A program made the position numbers and the translations under genes. Under the pieces are notes generated by a model that saw only the letters and a program-made list of their open reading frames with translations, had not been told where the DNA came from and searched no databases. Positions 41,944 to 54,768 of a DNA stretch of 64,000 nt are shown here, piece by piece; the stretch's first letter is position 1, and every line of letters begins with the position of its first letter. Source of the DNA: Oscarella lobularis. Taxonomy: Eukaryota; Porifera; Homoscleromorpha; Homosclerophorida; Oscarellidae. The stretch is taken from the NCBI RefSeq assembly GCF_947507565.1, contig NC_089175.1, positions 496,001 to 560,000 on the forward strand, in the 5' to 3' direction.

Positions 41944-44900
41944 ATGCACTCGAGCTCGCACCCTCCGAAACATCGTCGCCTTTCGCCATTGTCGACGCTG
42001 CCGCTGCCGCCCGGCTGGGCCGTTCGCTACGCCGAGCCAGACGGCAAGCCCTATTACGTCGATCACAGGGAACGCAAGACGACGTGGATTCATCCGCGGG
42101 ATTGGTACGCGCCTTCGAGTCTGACACGCCCTCCTTTTGGAATTCATCGTTGAGCGCGAATTCGTTCGAGTAGAAAAGTCGGGGATAGACAGGGTCGGGT
42201 CGCTGTTTCTTTGTTCTGTCGATGCCGCTAGGTAGTACAGCTGGCGTCGGTATAATAGTTCGGCAAAGGGGTGTTTTTTTTCCTAACCCTAACCCTTTTG
42301 GACTCTATAGGGAGACAAAGCCGCATTCGTTTGCAGACTGCGATGGAAGCGGTACGAGTGTTCGATACGCCGGGCGGCCTGTTTTCTGATCGTTTTGCAA
42401 TCCAGAGTTACCTTACGGTTGGGAGGAGGAGTATGACGTCGAGTACGGTCGATATTATATCGATCACATTCGCAGTGAGATCTTTGACGCTGGCGAGTGC
42501 CATTTCCTTATAGAAAACCGACTTTTTCTTTTCGCAGAACGAAACCAAATCGACGATCCGCGAGAAGAGTTTTTGGCTGAAAAGCAACGTCAGCTCAAAG
42601 AGTACGTCGAAAAGGCGACGGTTGAATTATTGGTGAGGGCGAAGGACGTACGACTCGTGCTGTCAACATATCCTCTTTTCTCAGGACAAACAGGATATAC
42701 GATCTGTGAAGAAGAAGCGACTCGAATTGGCCGAAGAAAAGGCATAGCAATATTTGATTGCATCGTTAGATAGGTTTAATTAATTAAATCGTTGTTTTTC
42801 AGGTTGAAGATCTGACTGCGATTTTGCAAGAGATGGAATGGAGTCGTAGCGGATATGGCAGAGATTTAGATGGAGCCGAATTCGAGGGACTTCGAAGAGA
42901 ACTCGCCGAAGCGAAGGAAACAGTAAACGCACCTCTTTCAGTTTCAAACGTTACGCGTAGTTGTTTCTGTTTCTCCCAGGTCAACAAAAGGAGGATTGAG
43001 TGTGAGCAATCTAGAGCCGAAGTGGACTGTTGTCAGGAAGGATTGCGAACGCTTAGGAGGTAGTTTCTTTATTTTAATTTAAAAAGGAAGTTAAGGAATA
43101 CTGTACAGAGTCGATGAAAAGTTGAGTTCTCACGGTTCGTACAAAGTGGAGGAGGCGCGAGCTATCATGGCCGAAGTGAGGGAGATACAAAACGCAATCG
43201 AGCGTGGGGAAGAAGAAAAGGCTCATCTCATGTTGGTACGTATGCGTTCTCTGTTTCGCCTATGGCGTGGATAGTGGTGATTGACGACATTCTTTTAAAT
43301 AGCAATTGGCCGAATTGAGAGGTGATCTGAGTTCGAAATCGAGACGTAAACCACCGAAGAAGAAACGAAGGCACAAGGTACAGCAAGCAAAACGTGCTTA
43401 TTTAAAATAACTGTTCTATTCTCACAAAAGCGCTGGGATCCAGCAATTCACGTTGACTCGGACTCGAGACAGAGAGACTCTGGGGTGAGTAATAAACACT
43501 GTGGAAGATTACCGGTTACATTGGCGATATTTAGAGAGGTAAATACCATCATCATCGCTCTACTGTTGCAGTGGAAGTTGAACTCGAGAAAGTCAAGCAA
43601 AGGTACCGGCTTGACTGGACATATTCACTGCCGTAGCTATAGGAGATTGCGTAGAGTATCAAATTTGGAATTACAGCTGACAGAAGTCGACGATCGGGCT
43701 GCGGCTCGCGGACACGAAAGAGACACGTAAGCTAAACGACTCTCGATTTTTGTCGTTTTTTCTCCACATTACTCCTCTTCAGACTGGCGCTTCTGACCGA
43801 GAAGGAACACCTGCTCAACGAATTGAAGCAGTACGATTTATCTCGCAAGACCAACGAGGAGAGAGTCAGTGCTACTGACTGAATGAGATGCTGTGATCGT
43901 TATTTTCTTGACCGTAGATAACTCTGGAATCCGAAATTGCTCGACTGGAGTCCGAAATTCTCGCATCTCGCCAGTATTCTAATAAAATCATGGCTGACAG
44001 GTTCAACATTGCCACACTCTTTTATATTATTCCATTTATAACCTTATTTCAGACTGGCCATGGAAGAAGAAAAGTCTCAGCTTCTGCAGAAATTACGCCT
44101 AGCCAATCGAACGGCCTGCCAACTCGAAGTCCAGCTAATGAGGTAGACATAGCAAAGACGCAACTCTTTCAACCTCAAATCTTCCTCTTCAGCGAAAGAA
44201 GCCGAGCTCAAGCTCAAGCCGACGTCCTATATCGAGGCGACAGTCAGCAATCGCTCCTATCAGCCGTCTCCAACGACACCTTTTTCCAAGCGGTTCAAGA
44301 CGCCAAATCGAATCGCATGAGCTTCAGCGAACTATACGAACGCGTAACGGGAGCGCGCCCCGACTCCTCGCCGAACCCGCCCAGCTACGCATTACCGCCC
44401 GAGTATCCCCCGCGCGCCGCGCCGTATTACCCCATGCGTAGCATGTCGGAGGACGTGCTGCGAGAGCGCTCGCCGCCGCCGAGAACGTCGCGCGGCGGCG
44501 GCGGCGACCGAGCGCGGACTATCGTTCGACGCGATTCGGCGGTGCAGACGGACGACGAAGACAACGTCGCCGACGCCGCCTATTGGTTCGAACGGCGTAC
44601 CGGGTTCGATCGGCGACGCGCCGGTCGAACGACTAGCGATCAGGCGATTCAAACCGACGACGACGATTCCGTGTTGCATCTCTCGTCGGCGAGCGCGCTG
44701 CGTCGACGAACCGATCCGCGCCGATCGGTCAGTTCCGTCGCTCTGCAGACGTCGTTTAATAGCGAGCCGGACGTTGCGGAAATAGCGCCGATAGCGTACG
44801 AATCGTCGGCGCCGCCGATGGATTTTTCGTCGCCGACCGATTCTCCGGCCTTGCCGGCGAGGAGGAGCTCGCGAGCGTCGATCCTGCGAGAGCAGAGCTT

Positions 44901-46898
44901 TCGGGCGCCTCCTGATAAGTCGGGTCAGTTGCTGGATGACGCGAAGAAAGCGAAACGTCAAGAAATGGCGAAGGTTTGCGATTGCGTGGAACTCGTTTTT
45001 TTAATTAATTTACGCGATTCTTTAGCTTATAGAAGAAAGGAAAGCCGTCACTGGATTCGCAATGTTTGTGAAAAACTTTGATTTGTATTTCTGTATTGAC
45101 TGGGATTGTGAGTAGAACCGATTCGCACGAATCAATTGTCAGTGGGGTTTTCAAAGAGGATCTGTCAGCAGAGAAGGTACCACAAGTTCAAGTGGCAATC
45201 AAGTAAGTAAAAAATATTTTTTCGTTTTTCTTCCCAATGTTCCATTAAAGATACGAAATTGACAACAAGCAACTTCTTGTATCGGTCTACGAAGCCCGTA
45301 ATCTGGTCATCGAAGGAATGACTCAGGATAGTAGAGTGTTAGTAATACAGTGGCGTAGAGTCGTGTCTGTTCTCAAAGGGGAATTTCCGCGTAGATATGT
45401 GCAGGCGGAGTTGCTACCGAGCGCCGCTTCTCCTCTCCGGAGCTTGCCCATTGTGTACGCTATCAGCCACATGTTTCATCAGGTCTTTGAAATATCGCTC
45501 GAACCGGTTGGTTTGCACAATCGTTTTCATCGGTTATACGTTTGATTGACTCTGCTTTAGGAAAAGTTGAAAGGAAAAGTACTTCAGATTACGCTATGGC
45601 ACGTCTACGACGACGGCGACGACGATTGTCTGGTAAGAAAACAGAATCGTTGTTATAACAATTTAATTTACCTTATGCAGGGAGGAACTCAGATTGGCTT
45701 GGCCGATTTCAAAGGCGAGCCGTACCTACCGTCGAAATGGTACAATCTTCTGACAGAAGAGGTAAAGATAATCGCCCAGTTTACAAGCGAAAATGTACTT
45801 GTGCTATATAGGATGCTGAAGAAGTAGCCAAAGGACAGAGAAAGAGAACATATTCTCTAAGCGTAGCATCTCATCGAAAAGTCTCTACGACGTCGACAAG
45901 CGATTTGTCGGTAAATGATATCACATCCGCGCGGTCCTCCAAGATCTGAGCTTTCTTTTCGCACTCTAAGGATGCGAAGAGTGGAGATGTGCGTAGTCAC
46001 GGTTCAAATAGTTCGACGGCCGTCGAAAGACGACGCTCGTTCTCTATTTCGTCTCGTCGTCCTGGCGACAAGCGGACAGCGATGCAACGTCGATTGACGA
46101 ATCCCGCGATCATGTCCGCGGGAAGACCGGCGAGGCCGTCGTTGAGAAAAATTTCTACAATTGATGATTTGGCGGCTGGTAGTGTCGAGGTATACGTGCG
46201 CGTTAGTTAGTTAGAGACCCACGGTGACGATCAAAACGTTAGAGTAAGAGAGAACGAGCGCTCACCGCGCCCGGGGAACGAACGTCAATTGACTTGGAGC
46301 TAGATTTGGAATTGTCTAAAGCTGAGCACGTGCGTACTTTGTCTGGAATTGTGTCTCGTTAGCATTTCTCTGTTGGCTTAGAATAAAGTTACCGATGAAG
46401 TCTCGAATCTGAAGGAGATGAAGAAAGAACTAGAAGAAAGGAAAAGAAGAGGTGAGAAAACAATGAAAGGATTGATAAATTGGTTGAACATGAGCTTGTC
46501 GCAGGCGATAGCACTCTTCCTGACTGGTTTGTTAAGAACGAACAATTGCAGGCGCTTCTAGCTGAGAACGTAAAAATTTACAAGAAAATGAGACGATGGG
46601 AAATTTTAAGGGCCGTCTTCATTTTTAGTATGAGGAAAGTGTTGAAGACGCCAAATCCGATTCGGAAGACAGAAGAACGAGGTTGGTGAGAAGAGCATCA
46701 CAGGAGGTGATGAGAGTCCGACAACATCAGAAAAAACGACCAGAACGTTTGAGCTTCCGGTCAGTAAGACGAAGCAGGAAAACGAGTCTTAATTAATTAA
46801 ATTCGTGTCGACACAATAGGGAAAAGATGGCTTTTTTTACTACTGCCAAGGTCGAAATACCGCCTCCTCCTTCTCAAGATAGGAATGCAAGCTCCTAA
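41944..46898 (+). CDS. WWC1: WWC/KIBRA-family Hippo pathway scaffold
   Basis: Many short exons. Two WW domains open the protein: [20 protein letters not shown] then TTWIHPRDW, and [20 protein letters not shown] lacking the second Trp, as in KIBRA. A linker matching the human one (KPHSFADCD) joins them. Coiled-coil exons follow (42540-43960), then a Ser/Pro/Arg-rich region encoded by a GC-rich exon (44170-45000), a C2 domain ([20 protein letters not shown] to [15 protein letters not shown], about 45180-45760), [33 protein letters not shown] and the near-terminal [23 protein letters not shown] works with Merlin and Expanded-type proteins upstream of Hippo/Warts at the cell cortex. The end (DRNASS) lacks the C-terminal PDZ ligand of human WWC1. 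Symbol is by family; it could equally be the single ancestor of WWC1-3. Confidence 0.92.
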
Positions 46899-47149
46899 AA
46901 CGTTGGTTTGTTCAGGTACACTGTAGTTGTAGTTGGTAGAGAAGACAGCGAAATAGGCTTTTTGTTTCGCCTTGACTTCTCTCGACGTTTTGGCTTTAAG
47001 TGGTATCGGTATTTCATTGATTGGCTTTGAAGTTTGCACGAAAATCTGTATTTGTAAATGAAGCGGTTAGAGAGGAAAAGAAAGACGAGAACAGTAATGC
47101 CGGTGGTAAACGAGTAACACAAAATGTGCTTGTTTCAGAGTTTCCTCCT

Positions 47150-48785
47150 TCAGATTCTTTTGCAGTCGCAGGTCGTGATCATCGGGACGGAAACGTAGCT
47201 GCCGTCTCGCGTCAAAAACCTCGGACTGTATCTATAACCACGCGGAGTGCATTTGAACGGGCAATCTTTATTCCCCAAGTTCATGACGTCGTCGGATCCA
47301 GCCTCCTCGTCGCAAGTACCAGCACACTTGCCAACGTTGAATGTCTGAAGAGAGGAAAGCAACTGAACAGGTATCGATTACCAAGTGGGCTTGTACTAAC
47401 TCTTATTCGTTCAGACGGAAAGCACGTGTCGCTATCAATGGTTTCGACGAAGTGCTTGAAATAGGGCATACGATAACACTGCGGCGTGCAGCTGCAGTTT
47501 GTGATAATCTCGACGCATTCCGGGCCTAGACGACCAACGTTTACTTCGCTATCGATTCGAGATTCAGAAACGTTGCTTACCGTACGGTCCTGTAATATCG
47601 ACGCGACGTTTTGAAGCTGGCTGGCAGAAGAGCGGCTTTTGAGGGACTGCGAACGACATTGGATTACATTGAGTACGAATCAAATTACCGTTTCATACAC
47701 GGAATGATTTGAATAATGTCTTCCAATGCAACTGCTTGAACTCTTTGCCGTGCGGAAACGTTACCTTCGCTGATGACGACGTTACCTTCGCTGATGACGA
47801 CGTCACGCACATTGTCGGCCGGCAAAGGCACGAATGGAATTAGACGGCAGCTTCCGTCGCAATAGCCCACGTCGATTTCCCTCTCGAACATTGAATTTTG
47901 AAAGAAGACGATTTTCTTCGGCTGTCGTCGGCATCGGCTGAGGTCCAGACGTTTGCACTCGCAGCCGATGATTTTGTCGACTTTTTCTATTCCGGTGGCG
48001 AGAGGAACGTCGACGTGAGTCCACAGAGAAGGACGGCATCTTTTCCATTTCCAAGACGCATACGAGAGATTCGTTTGAATGTAATCGACTCCCGTGTCGT
48101 CTTGTACCGCGATGTGATAAAAGCCGTTGGTCGCGGCGTACTGAAAGACTTCGTGGGCAGGGCCGAAGGTAATCGTTTTACAGACAGAACTGCCCGGACG
48201 CCAGGAGGAGGACAACTTGGACGCATAAAGAATATCTTCTCTGTGTGTATTGTAAAAGAAGAACGAGTCGGTAGTCGTCAGTGGGTTCGACGACGCGTTT
48301 AGGCAAATTTTAACGCTCATTTTTGCTAGGTTGCGACATCCCTTGGGTGGCAGACGAACTGTGTGGGCAAACCATCCATCGACGGGGAATTCGTCGAAAC
48401 CGACCAGTGGCCGTCCGTCTAGGATTGGACTCTCCACGAACTCTTGACTCGGCGAAGCCGGTTCGGGACCGACGAAGTAGTCAATCGTTCCGTCGGTGAT
48501 AGTGACTTTCGACACATCGGTGCACGATCCGGCGCAGCTTCCAACGTCGACGGTAACGGGATTGCCTCCAATGCCTAGAGCAATCCAACTTGGAATACGG
48601 AAAGAGCCGCAGGTAGAAGAACTGTATACCGGGTCCGAATTTCTTGAATTGGCTTTGCACTCTGCAGCAGTCCTGTTGCTGAGGGAGAGAGAATCGACAG
48701 TCGCAAGTATCTTCTATAGTTCGGATAAACATACGCAATGGGAGAGGGCTGCCAAAGCAGTCACAAGGAAGACGACGATCTTCAT
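47150..48785 (-). CDS. Secreted triple cystine-knot-like protein 1
   Basis: Six exons (48785-48735, 48678-48630, 48574-47699, 47646-47581, 47525-47401, 47344-47150) give exactly 453 codons plus stop. Exon 1 is a signal peptide (MKIVVFLVTALAALSHC). Exon 2 carries CCRVQSQFKKFGPG. Three repeats of [VIF][DN]VGxCxGxC follow: VDVGSCAGSC (43-51), IDVGYCDGSC (about 266-275) and FNVGKCAGTC (391-400); the last domain ends SVPMITTCDCKRI. The spacing Cys-x-Gly-x-Cys with a closing Cys-x-Cys is that of cystine-knot growth-factor folds. Between repeats 1 and 2 lies a conserved region of about 200 residues of unknown fold (GTIDYFVGPEPAS, MSVKICLNAS, GVDYIQTNLSYAS). Extracellular; role unknown. A nine-codon block (VVISEGN) is duplicated near 47760. 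Confidence 0.85.
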
Positions 48786-49537
48786 TTCAGCTGCCGAATA
48801 ACGCGTTCACAATTCGCCTGCTAGCTCTGCTGAACTTGCTGGTCTTTTATACGTGCCGAATGAAGGTTCAAAGGTTCGCCATCGAATTAGAATTAGCTTT
48901 ACCGTATTATTGTTAGCTCTATTCTTGTTCTTGGTCAAGCTAAATTTGGATGTATTGAAATGTGAAAGGCACCTCTAAAAAGCGGAGAACCGGTTAATTA
49001 ATGCAGAATCACGGGTTGCGTACGTGGCCGCGTCTCAACGCGCCAGGGCCGGGGCCCACTGCAAGACCTCTCGAACGGTGAGTCCGTATGCAGAATGAAC
49101 GTTAGCGTCGCACACACACAACCATGTTGTTCAGGACGAAGATGAACGCATCTGAATATTTACGTTGGGTGTCTATTTTTACCTAAGCACTGCAAGCAGT
49201 GTTTGCTTAGTTAATGATTTACCGGCGCTGGATTTGGCCTTTCTATAAATGGTGCACAGTCCAAATGCGGTGTCTGTTGTTTCTTTTAAATTCTTGCTCT
49301 TGTCGTTCTTCTTTACGACTGACGGTTCGGTCGTACGACAGAGAAGGCGTGCCATCTCTAATTGGGTGAGAACTCTAATTGGGTGAGAAGGCGGAAAACG
49401 AGAGGAAGCAAAATGCAACAAAGGTTTTAGGAATGACCAGTGTTTGAGCACATCAGCGGTTAAAGAGAAAGAAAACAGAAAATCGTAGTGATAATGAGTA
49501 AGATGCTATGCGTCTAATTGTTTCAGAGTTTCCTCCT

Positions 49538-51778
49538 TCAGATTCTTTTGCAGTCGCAGGTCGTGATCATCGGGACGGAAACGTGGCTGCCGTCTCGCGT
49601 CAAAAACCTCGGGCTGTATTTATAACCACGCGGAGTGCATTTGACTGGGCAGTCTTTATTCCCCAAGTTCATGACGTCGCCGGATCCAGCCTGATCGCAA
49701 TCACCAGCACACTTGCCGACGTTGAATGCCTAGAAGAGAGAAAAGCAACGTGAACAGGTATCAATTTGCAAGTGAGCTTGTACTAACTCTTCTTCGTTCA
49801 AACAGCAAGCCGTTGTCACCCTTAATGACTTCGACGAAGTGCTTGAAATAGGTCATACGATAACACTGCGGCGTGCAGCGGCACCTTTTGATAATCTCGA
49901 CGCATTCTGAGCCTAGATGACCAAGAGTTACTTCGTTATCAATCCGAGGAGAGAAACGTTGCCGTACCGTACGGTCCTCTAATATCGACGCGTTGTTTAA
50001 AAGCTGGCTGACAGAAGAGCTGCTTTTGAGGGACTACAAAAGACATTAGGATTACTACGAATCAAATAACTGTTTCATACACGGAATGCTATCTGGAGAG
50101 GATGATGCTTGGGCTCTTTGCGATGCGGAAGCTTTCTTGCCGCCGATGGTGACGTCACGCACATCGTCGGCCGCCAAAGGCACGAATGGAACCTGGCGGC
50201 AACTTCCGTCGCAATAGCCCACGTCGATGGCCGTCTCGAATATTGAATTTTGAAAGAAGACGACTTTCTTCGGTTGTCGGAGACATCGGCTGACGTCCTG
50301 ATTTTGGCACTCGCAGCCGATGATTTTGTCGACTTTTTCTGTTCCGGTGGCGAGCGGAACGTCGACGTGAGTCCACAGAGACGGAAGGCACTTTTTCGGA
50401 GACGCATACCAGAGAGTCGTTTGAATGTAATCGACTCCCGTGTCGTCTTGTACCCCGATGTGATAGACGCCGTTCGTCGCGGCGTACTGAAGAACTTCAT
50501 CGGAAGAACTAAAGCCAATTGTTCTACAGCCGGAACTGCGCGGAGGCCACGAATCAAATAGCGTGGGCAAGCTGCGCGAATAAAGAACGTTGCCGTTGAT
50601 TGGATGATAAAAGAATACCGAGTCGGTTGTCGTCAGTGAGTTCGACGACGCATTCAGGCATATTTTGACACTCATTCTGACTAGGTCGCGACAGTTGGGC
50701 GGCAGACGAACCGTGTGGGCGAACCATCGATCGACGGGGAATTCGTCGAAATCGACCAGCGTCCGTCCGTCTAGGATTAGACTGTTCACAAAGTCTGGAC
50801 TCGGCGAAGCCGGTTCGGGACCGACGAAGTAGTCAATCGTTCCGTCGATGATGGTGGCTGTCGACACGCCGGTGCACGATCCGGTGCAGCTTCCAACGTC
50901 GACGGCAACGGGATTGCTTCCAATGCCTGTAGAGCACCGGATTTTACATCGCTAAACGAGGGCAGGTAGAAGAACATACCGGGCCCGAATTTCTTGCACA
51001 GAGAAGGACACGTTTTCGGAGACGCATACGAGAGAATCGTTTGAATGTAATCGACTCCCGTGTCGTCTTGCACTCCAATGTGATAAAAGCCGTTCGTCGC
51101 GGCGTACTGAAAGACTTTGTTGGATGGACCGAAGCCAATCGTTTTGCAATCGGAGCTGCGCGGAGGCCAGGCACCAAATAGGGAGGGCAAGCTGCGCGAA
51201 TAAATCTTCTCTTCATTTTCTGTATCGTAGAAGAATAACGAGTCGGTTTTCGTCAGTGAGTTCTTCGACGCATTCAGGCATATTTTGACGCTCATTCTGG
51301 CTAGGTCGCGACAGTTGGGCGGCAGACGAACCGTGTGGGCGAACCATCGATCGACGGGGAATTTGTCGAAACCGACTAGCGTCCGTCCGGCTAGGATTGG
51401 ACTGTTCACAAAGTCTGGACTCGGCGAAGCCGGTTCGGGACCGACGAAGTAGTCAATTGTGCCGTCGGTGATAGTGGCTTTCGGCACACCGGTGCACGAT
51501 CCAGCGCAGCTTTCAGCGTCGACGGCAACGGGATTGCCTCCAATGCCTGTAGAGCACCGGATTTTACATCGCTAAATGAGCGGCAGGTAGAAGAACATAC
51601 CGGGCCCAAATTTCTTGTATTGGCTTTGCACTCTGCAACATTTTCGGCTTTGCTGAGGTGGCTGCTACACAGAGAGAATCGACACGAGTCACAAGTTTGA
51701 CGTGTCAAGTTGAATGAACATTACCAATTGGCAATGAGAGATGGCTGCTAGAGCAATGACAAGGAAGACTCTCTTCAT
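49538..51778 (-). CDS. Secreted cystine-knot-like protein 2, with duplicated first module
   Basis: Seven exons (51778-51725, 51664-51601, 51546-50980, 50926-50081, 50033-49968, 49912-49788, 49729-49538) sum to 638 codons with no frame break. Exon 3 is a truncated module 1 fused directly to the end of another copy's exon 2: ...YASPKTCPSLC then KKFGPG, followed by an intron and a second, complete module 1. The protein (637 residues) thus has four knot-like motifs where its neighbours have three. The first reads VDAESCAGSC, having lost the invariant Gly; the second reads VDVGSCTGSC. Signal peptide MKRVFLVIALAAISHCQL. The junction is best explained by unequal crossing-over or deletion between tandem genes. 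Confidence 0.82.
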
Positions 51779-52400
51779 AGCGCCTTCTTGCAGCAATGGA
51801 TGTCCTGCGAGCTCTCTGCCAAACTTGCGGGTTTTTATACGCAATGGATTTCCCGTGGTTTTCCTGAGGTCGAGCTAAGTTCGGAACTTATCTGGTTTAG
51901 CCTCGGACTTTCTCTAGCCCATCCGGGGCATGTGCTCGGGAACGGTGAGTCTGAACGTTAGCGTCGCACACACACAACCATGTTGTTCAGGACGAAGATT
52001 AACGCATCGCTCTGAATATTTACGTTGGGTTTCTATTTTTACCTAAGCACTGCAAGCAGTGTTTGCTTAGTTAATTAATGATTTACCGGCGCTGGATTTG
52101 GCCTTTCTATAAATGGTGCACAGTCCAAATGCGGTGTCTGTTGTTTCTTTTAAATTCTTGCTCTTGTCGTTCTTCTTTAGGACTGACGGTTCGGTCGTAC
52201 GACAGAGAAGGCGTGCCATCTCTCATTGGGTGAGAACTCTAATTGGGTGAGAAGGCGGAAATTCCGGAAAACGAGAGGAAGCAAAATGAGACAAAGGTTT
52301 TAGTGTTTGTGCACATCAGCGGTTAAAGAGAAAGAAAACAGAAAATCGTAGCGATAATGAGTAAGATGCTGTGCGTCAAATTGTTTCAGAGTTTCCTCCT

Positions 52401-54029
52401 TCAGATTCTTTTGCAGTCGCAGGTCGTGATCAGCGGAACGGAAACGTGGCTGCCGTCTCGCGTCAAAAACCTCGGACTGTATTTATAACCACGCGGAGTG
52501 CATTTGATCGGGCAGTCTTTATTCCCCAAGTTCATGACGTCGCCGGATCCAGCCTGATCGCAATCACCAGCACACTTGCCGACGTTGAATGCCTGGAAGA
52601 GAGAAAAGCAACGTGAACAGGTATCAATTTGCAAGTGAGCTTGTACTAACTCTTCTTCGTTCAAACAGCAAGCCGTTGTCACCCTTAATGACTTCGACGA
52701 AGTGCTTGAAATAGGTCATACGATAACACTGCGGCGTGCAGCGGCACCTTTTGATAATCTCGACGCATTCTGAGCCTAGAAGACCAAGAGTTACTTCGTT
52801 ATCAATCCGAGGAGAGAAACGTTGCCGTACCGTACGGTCCTCTAATATCGACGCGTTGTTTAAAAGCTGGCTGACAGAAGAGCTGCTTTTGAGGGACTAC
52901 AAAAGACATTAGGATTACTACGAATCAATTTACTGTTTCATACACGGAATGATTTGGATGCTATCTGGAGAGGATGATGCTTGGGCTCTTTGCGATGCGG
53001 AAGCGTTCTTGCCGCCGATGGTGACGTCACGCACATCGTCGGCCGCCAAAGGCACGAATGGAATTAGACGGCAGCTTCCGTCGCAATAGCCCACGTCAAG
53101 TGACGTCTCGAATATTGAATTTTGAAAGAAGACGACTTTCTTCGGCTGTCGTCGACATCGGCTGAGGTCCAGACGTTGGCACTCGCAACCGATAATTTTT
53201 TCGACTTTTTCCGTTCCGGTAGCGAGCGGAACGTGAACCTGAGTCCACAGAGAAGGACGGCACGTTTTCGGAGACGCATACGAGAGAATCGTTTGAATGT
53301 AATCGACGCCCGTGTCGTCTTGCACTCCGATGTGATAAAAGCCGTTCGTCGCGGCGTACTGAAAGACTTCATCGGAAGGACCGAAGCCAATCGTTTTGCA
53401 ATCGGAACTGCGCGGAGGCCAGGCACCAAATAGCGCGGGCAAGCTGCGCCCATAAATGATTTCTTCATTTTCTGTATCGTAGAAGAATAACGAGTCGGTA
53501 AACGTCAGTGAGTTCGACGACGCATTCAGGCATATTTTGACGCTCATTCTGGCTAGGTTGCGACAGTTGGGCGGCAGACGAACCGTGTGGGCGAACCATC
53601 GATCGACGGGGAATTCGTCGAAACCGACTAGCGGCCGTCCGGCTAGGATTGGACTGTTCACAAAGTCTGGACTCGGCGAAGCTGGTTCGGGACCGACGAA
53701 GTAGTCAATTGTGCCGTCGGTGATGGTGGCTTTTGGCACACCGGTGCACGATCCAGCGCAGCTTCCAACGTCGACGGTAACGGGTTTGCCTCCTATTCCT
53801 AGAGCAATCCAACTTAGAATACAAGAAGAGCCACAGGTAGAAGAACATACCGGGTCCGAATTGCTTGAATTGGCTTTGCACTCTGCAGCATTTCAGTAGC
53901 TGAGGTGGTCGCTGCAGCGGAGAGAATCGACAGTCGCAAGTACGTTCTATGTCTCAGTTCGAATGAACATACGATTTGGCAGTGAGAGAGGGCCGCCAGG
54001 GCGATCACAAGGAAGACTGTCTTCATCAT
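52401..54029 (-). CDS. Secreted triple cystine-knot-like protein 3
   Basis: Exons 54029-53973, 53911-53851, 53798-52944, 52896-52831, 52775-52651 and 52592-52401 give 451 residues in frame. Signal peptide MMKTVFLVIALAALSHCQ; exon 2 KCCRVQSQFKQFGPG; motifs VDVGSCAGSC, LDVGYCDGSC and FNVGKCAGDC; end SVPLITTCDCKRI. Exons 4 to 6 and the 3' flank are almost identical to those of gene 2, while exon 3 resembles the truncated exon 3 of gene 2, a pattern expected from exchange between neighbours. The Met at 54026 could also be the start. Confidence 0.85.
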
Positions 54030-54768
54030 TTCACAGTTCGCGGTGGATGTACTGCTAGCTCTGCCAAACTTGCGGGCTTTTTATACGGAATGGAGAGGGT
54101 TCAAAGGTTCGATCGAAGCAGTTGAACTTCACACTGAATATCCGCATTGACTCTATTCTTGTTCTGACCGTTGTTGCCACAGAAATGGCCTTCTTGATCA
54201 AGCTAAATTTGGATGTTGGAACCTTCAGAAGCACGCTTATCAGCAGAGAACTGGTTAATTCAAGTAAGTAGTGGTCCGGTTGCGTGACCGCGTCTCGACG
54301 CGCCCGGGGCCCACTGCAAGGCCTCCTAACTGTAAGTCCGGATGCGGAATGTCAGCGCCACCGTAACCATGTGACAGGACGAAAATGAAAGCATTTCTCT
54401 GGGTAGGTGTCCATTTTACCTAGGCACTGTTTTTGCTTCTTAGTGGTTAGCTGGTGCTGGATTTGGCATTTCTATAAATGGTGCACAGAGTCCTATTAAT
54501 AATTAATTGCGGTGTCTGTTGTTTCTTTTTAAAGACGCCACGCCTTGTCTGACGCTCAGATGTCGTACGACGGAACTGGCGGTCTTGAAGAAGAACGACA
54601 AAAGCAAGAATTGGACGAGAAGGCGCAGAGTGAGACAAAACGCAAAACGCAACAAAAGTTTTACGAATGACCAGTATTTCAGCACATCTGCGGTTGGAGA
54701 GAAAGAAAACATAAAACCGTTGTGATGACGATGAGTGATGCTATACATTTGTTTCAGAGTTTTTTTCG

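Noticed and set aside
44392-44961. Minus-strand Arg-rich open frame of 189 codons
   Set aside because: It lies antisense to a GC-rich exon of the WWC gene, whose plus-strand reading fits the family; Arg richness is a by-product of CG-rich codons.
47987-48302. Overlapping open frames on both strands within the knot genes, repeated in every copy
   Set aside because: They are shadows of exon 3. They recur only because the exons are paralogous, and the spliced minus-strand models close exactly in frame.
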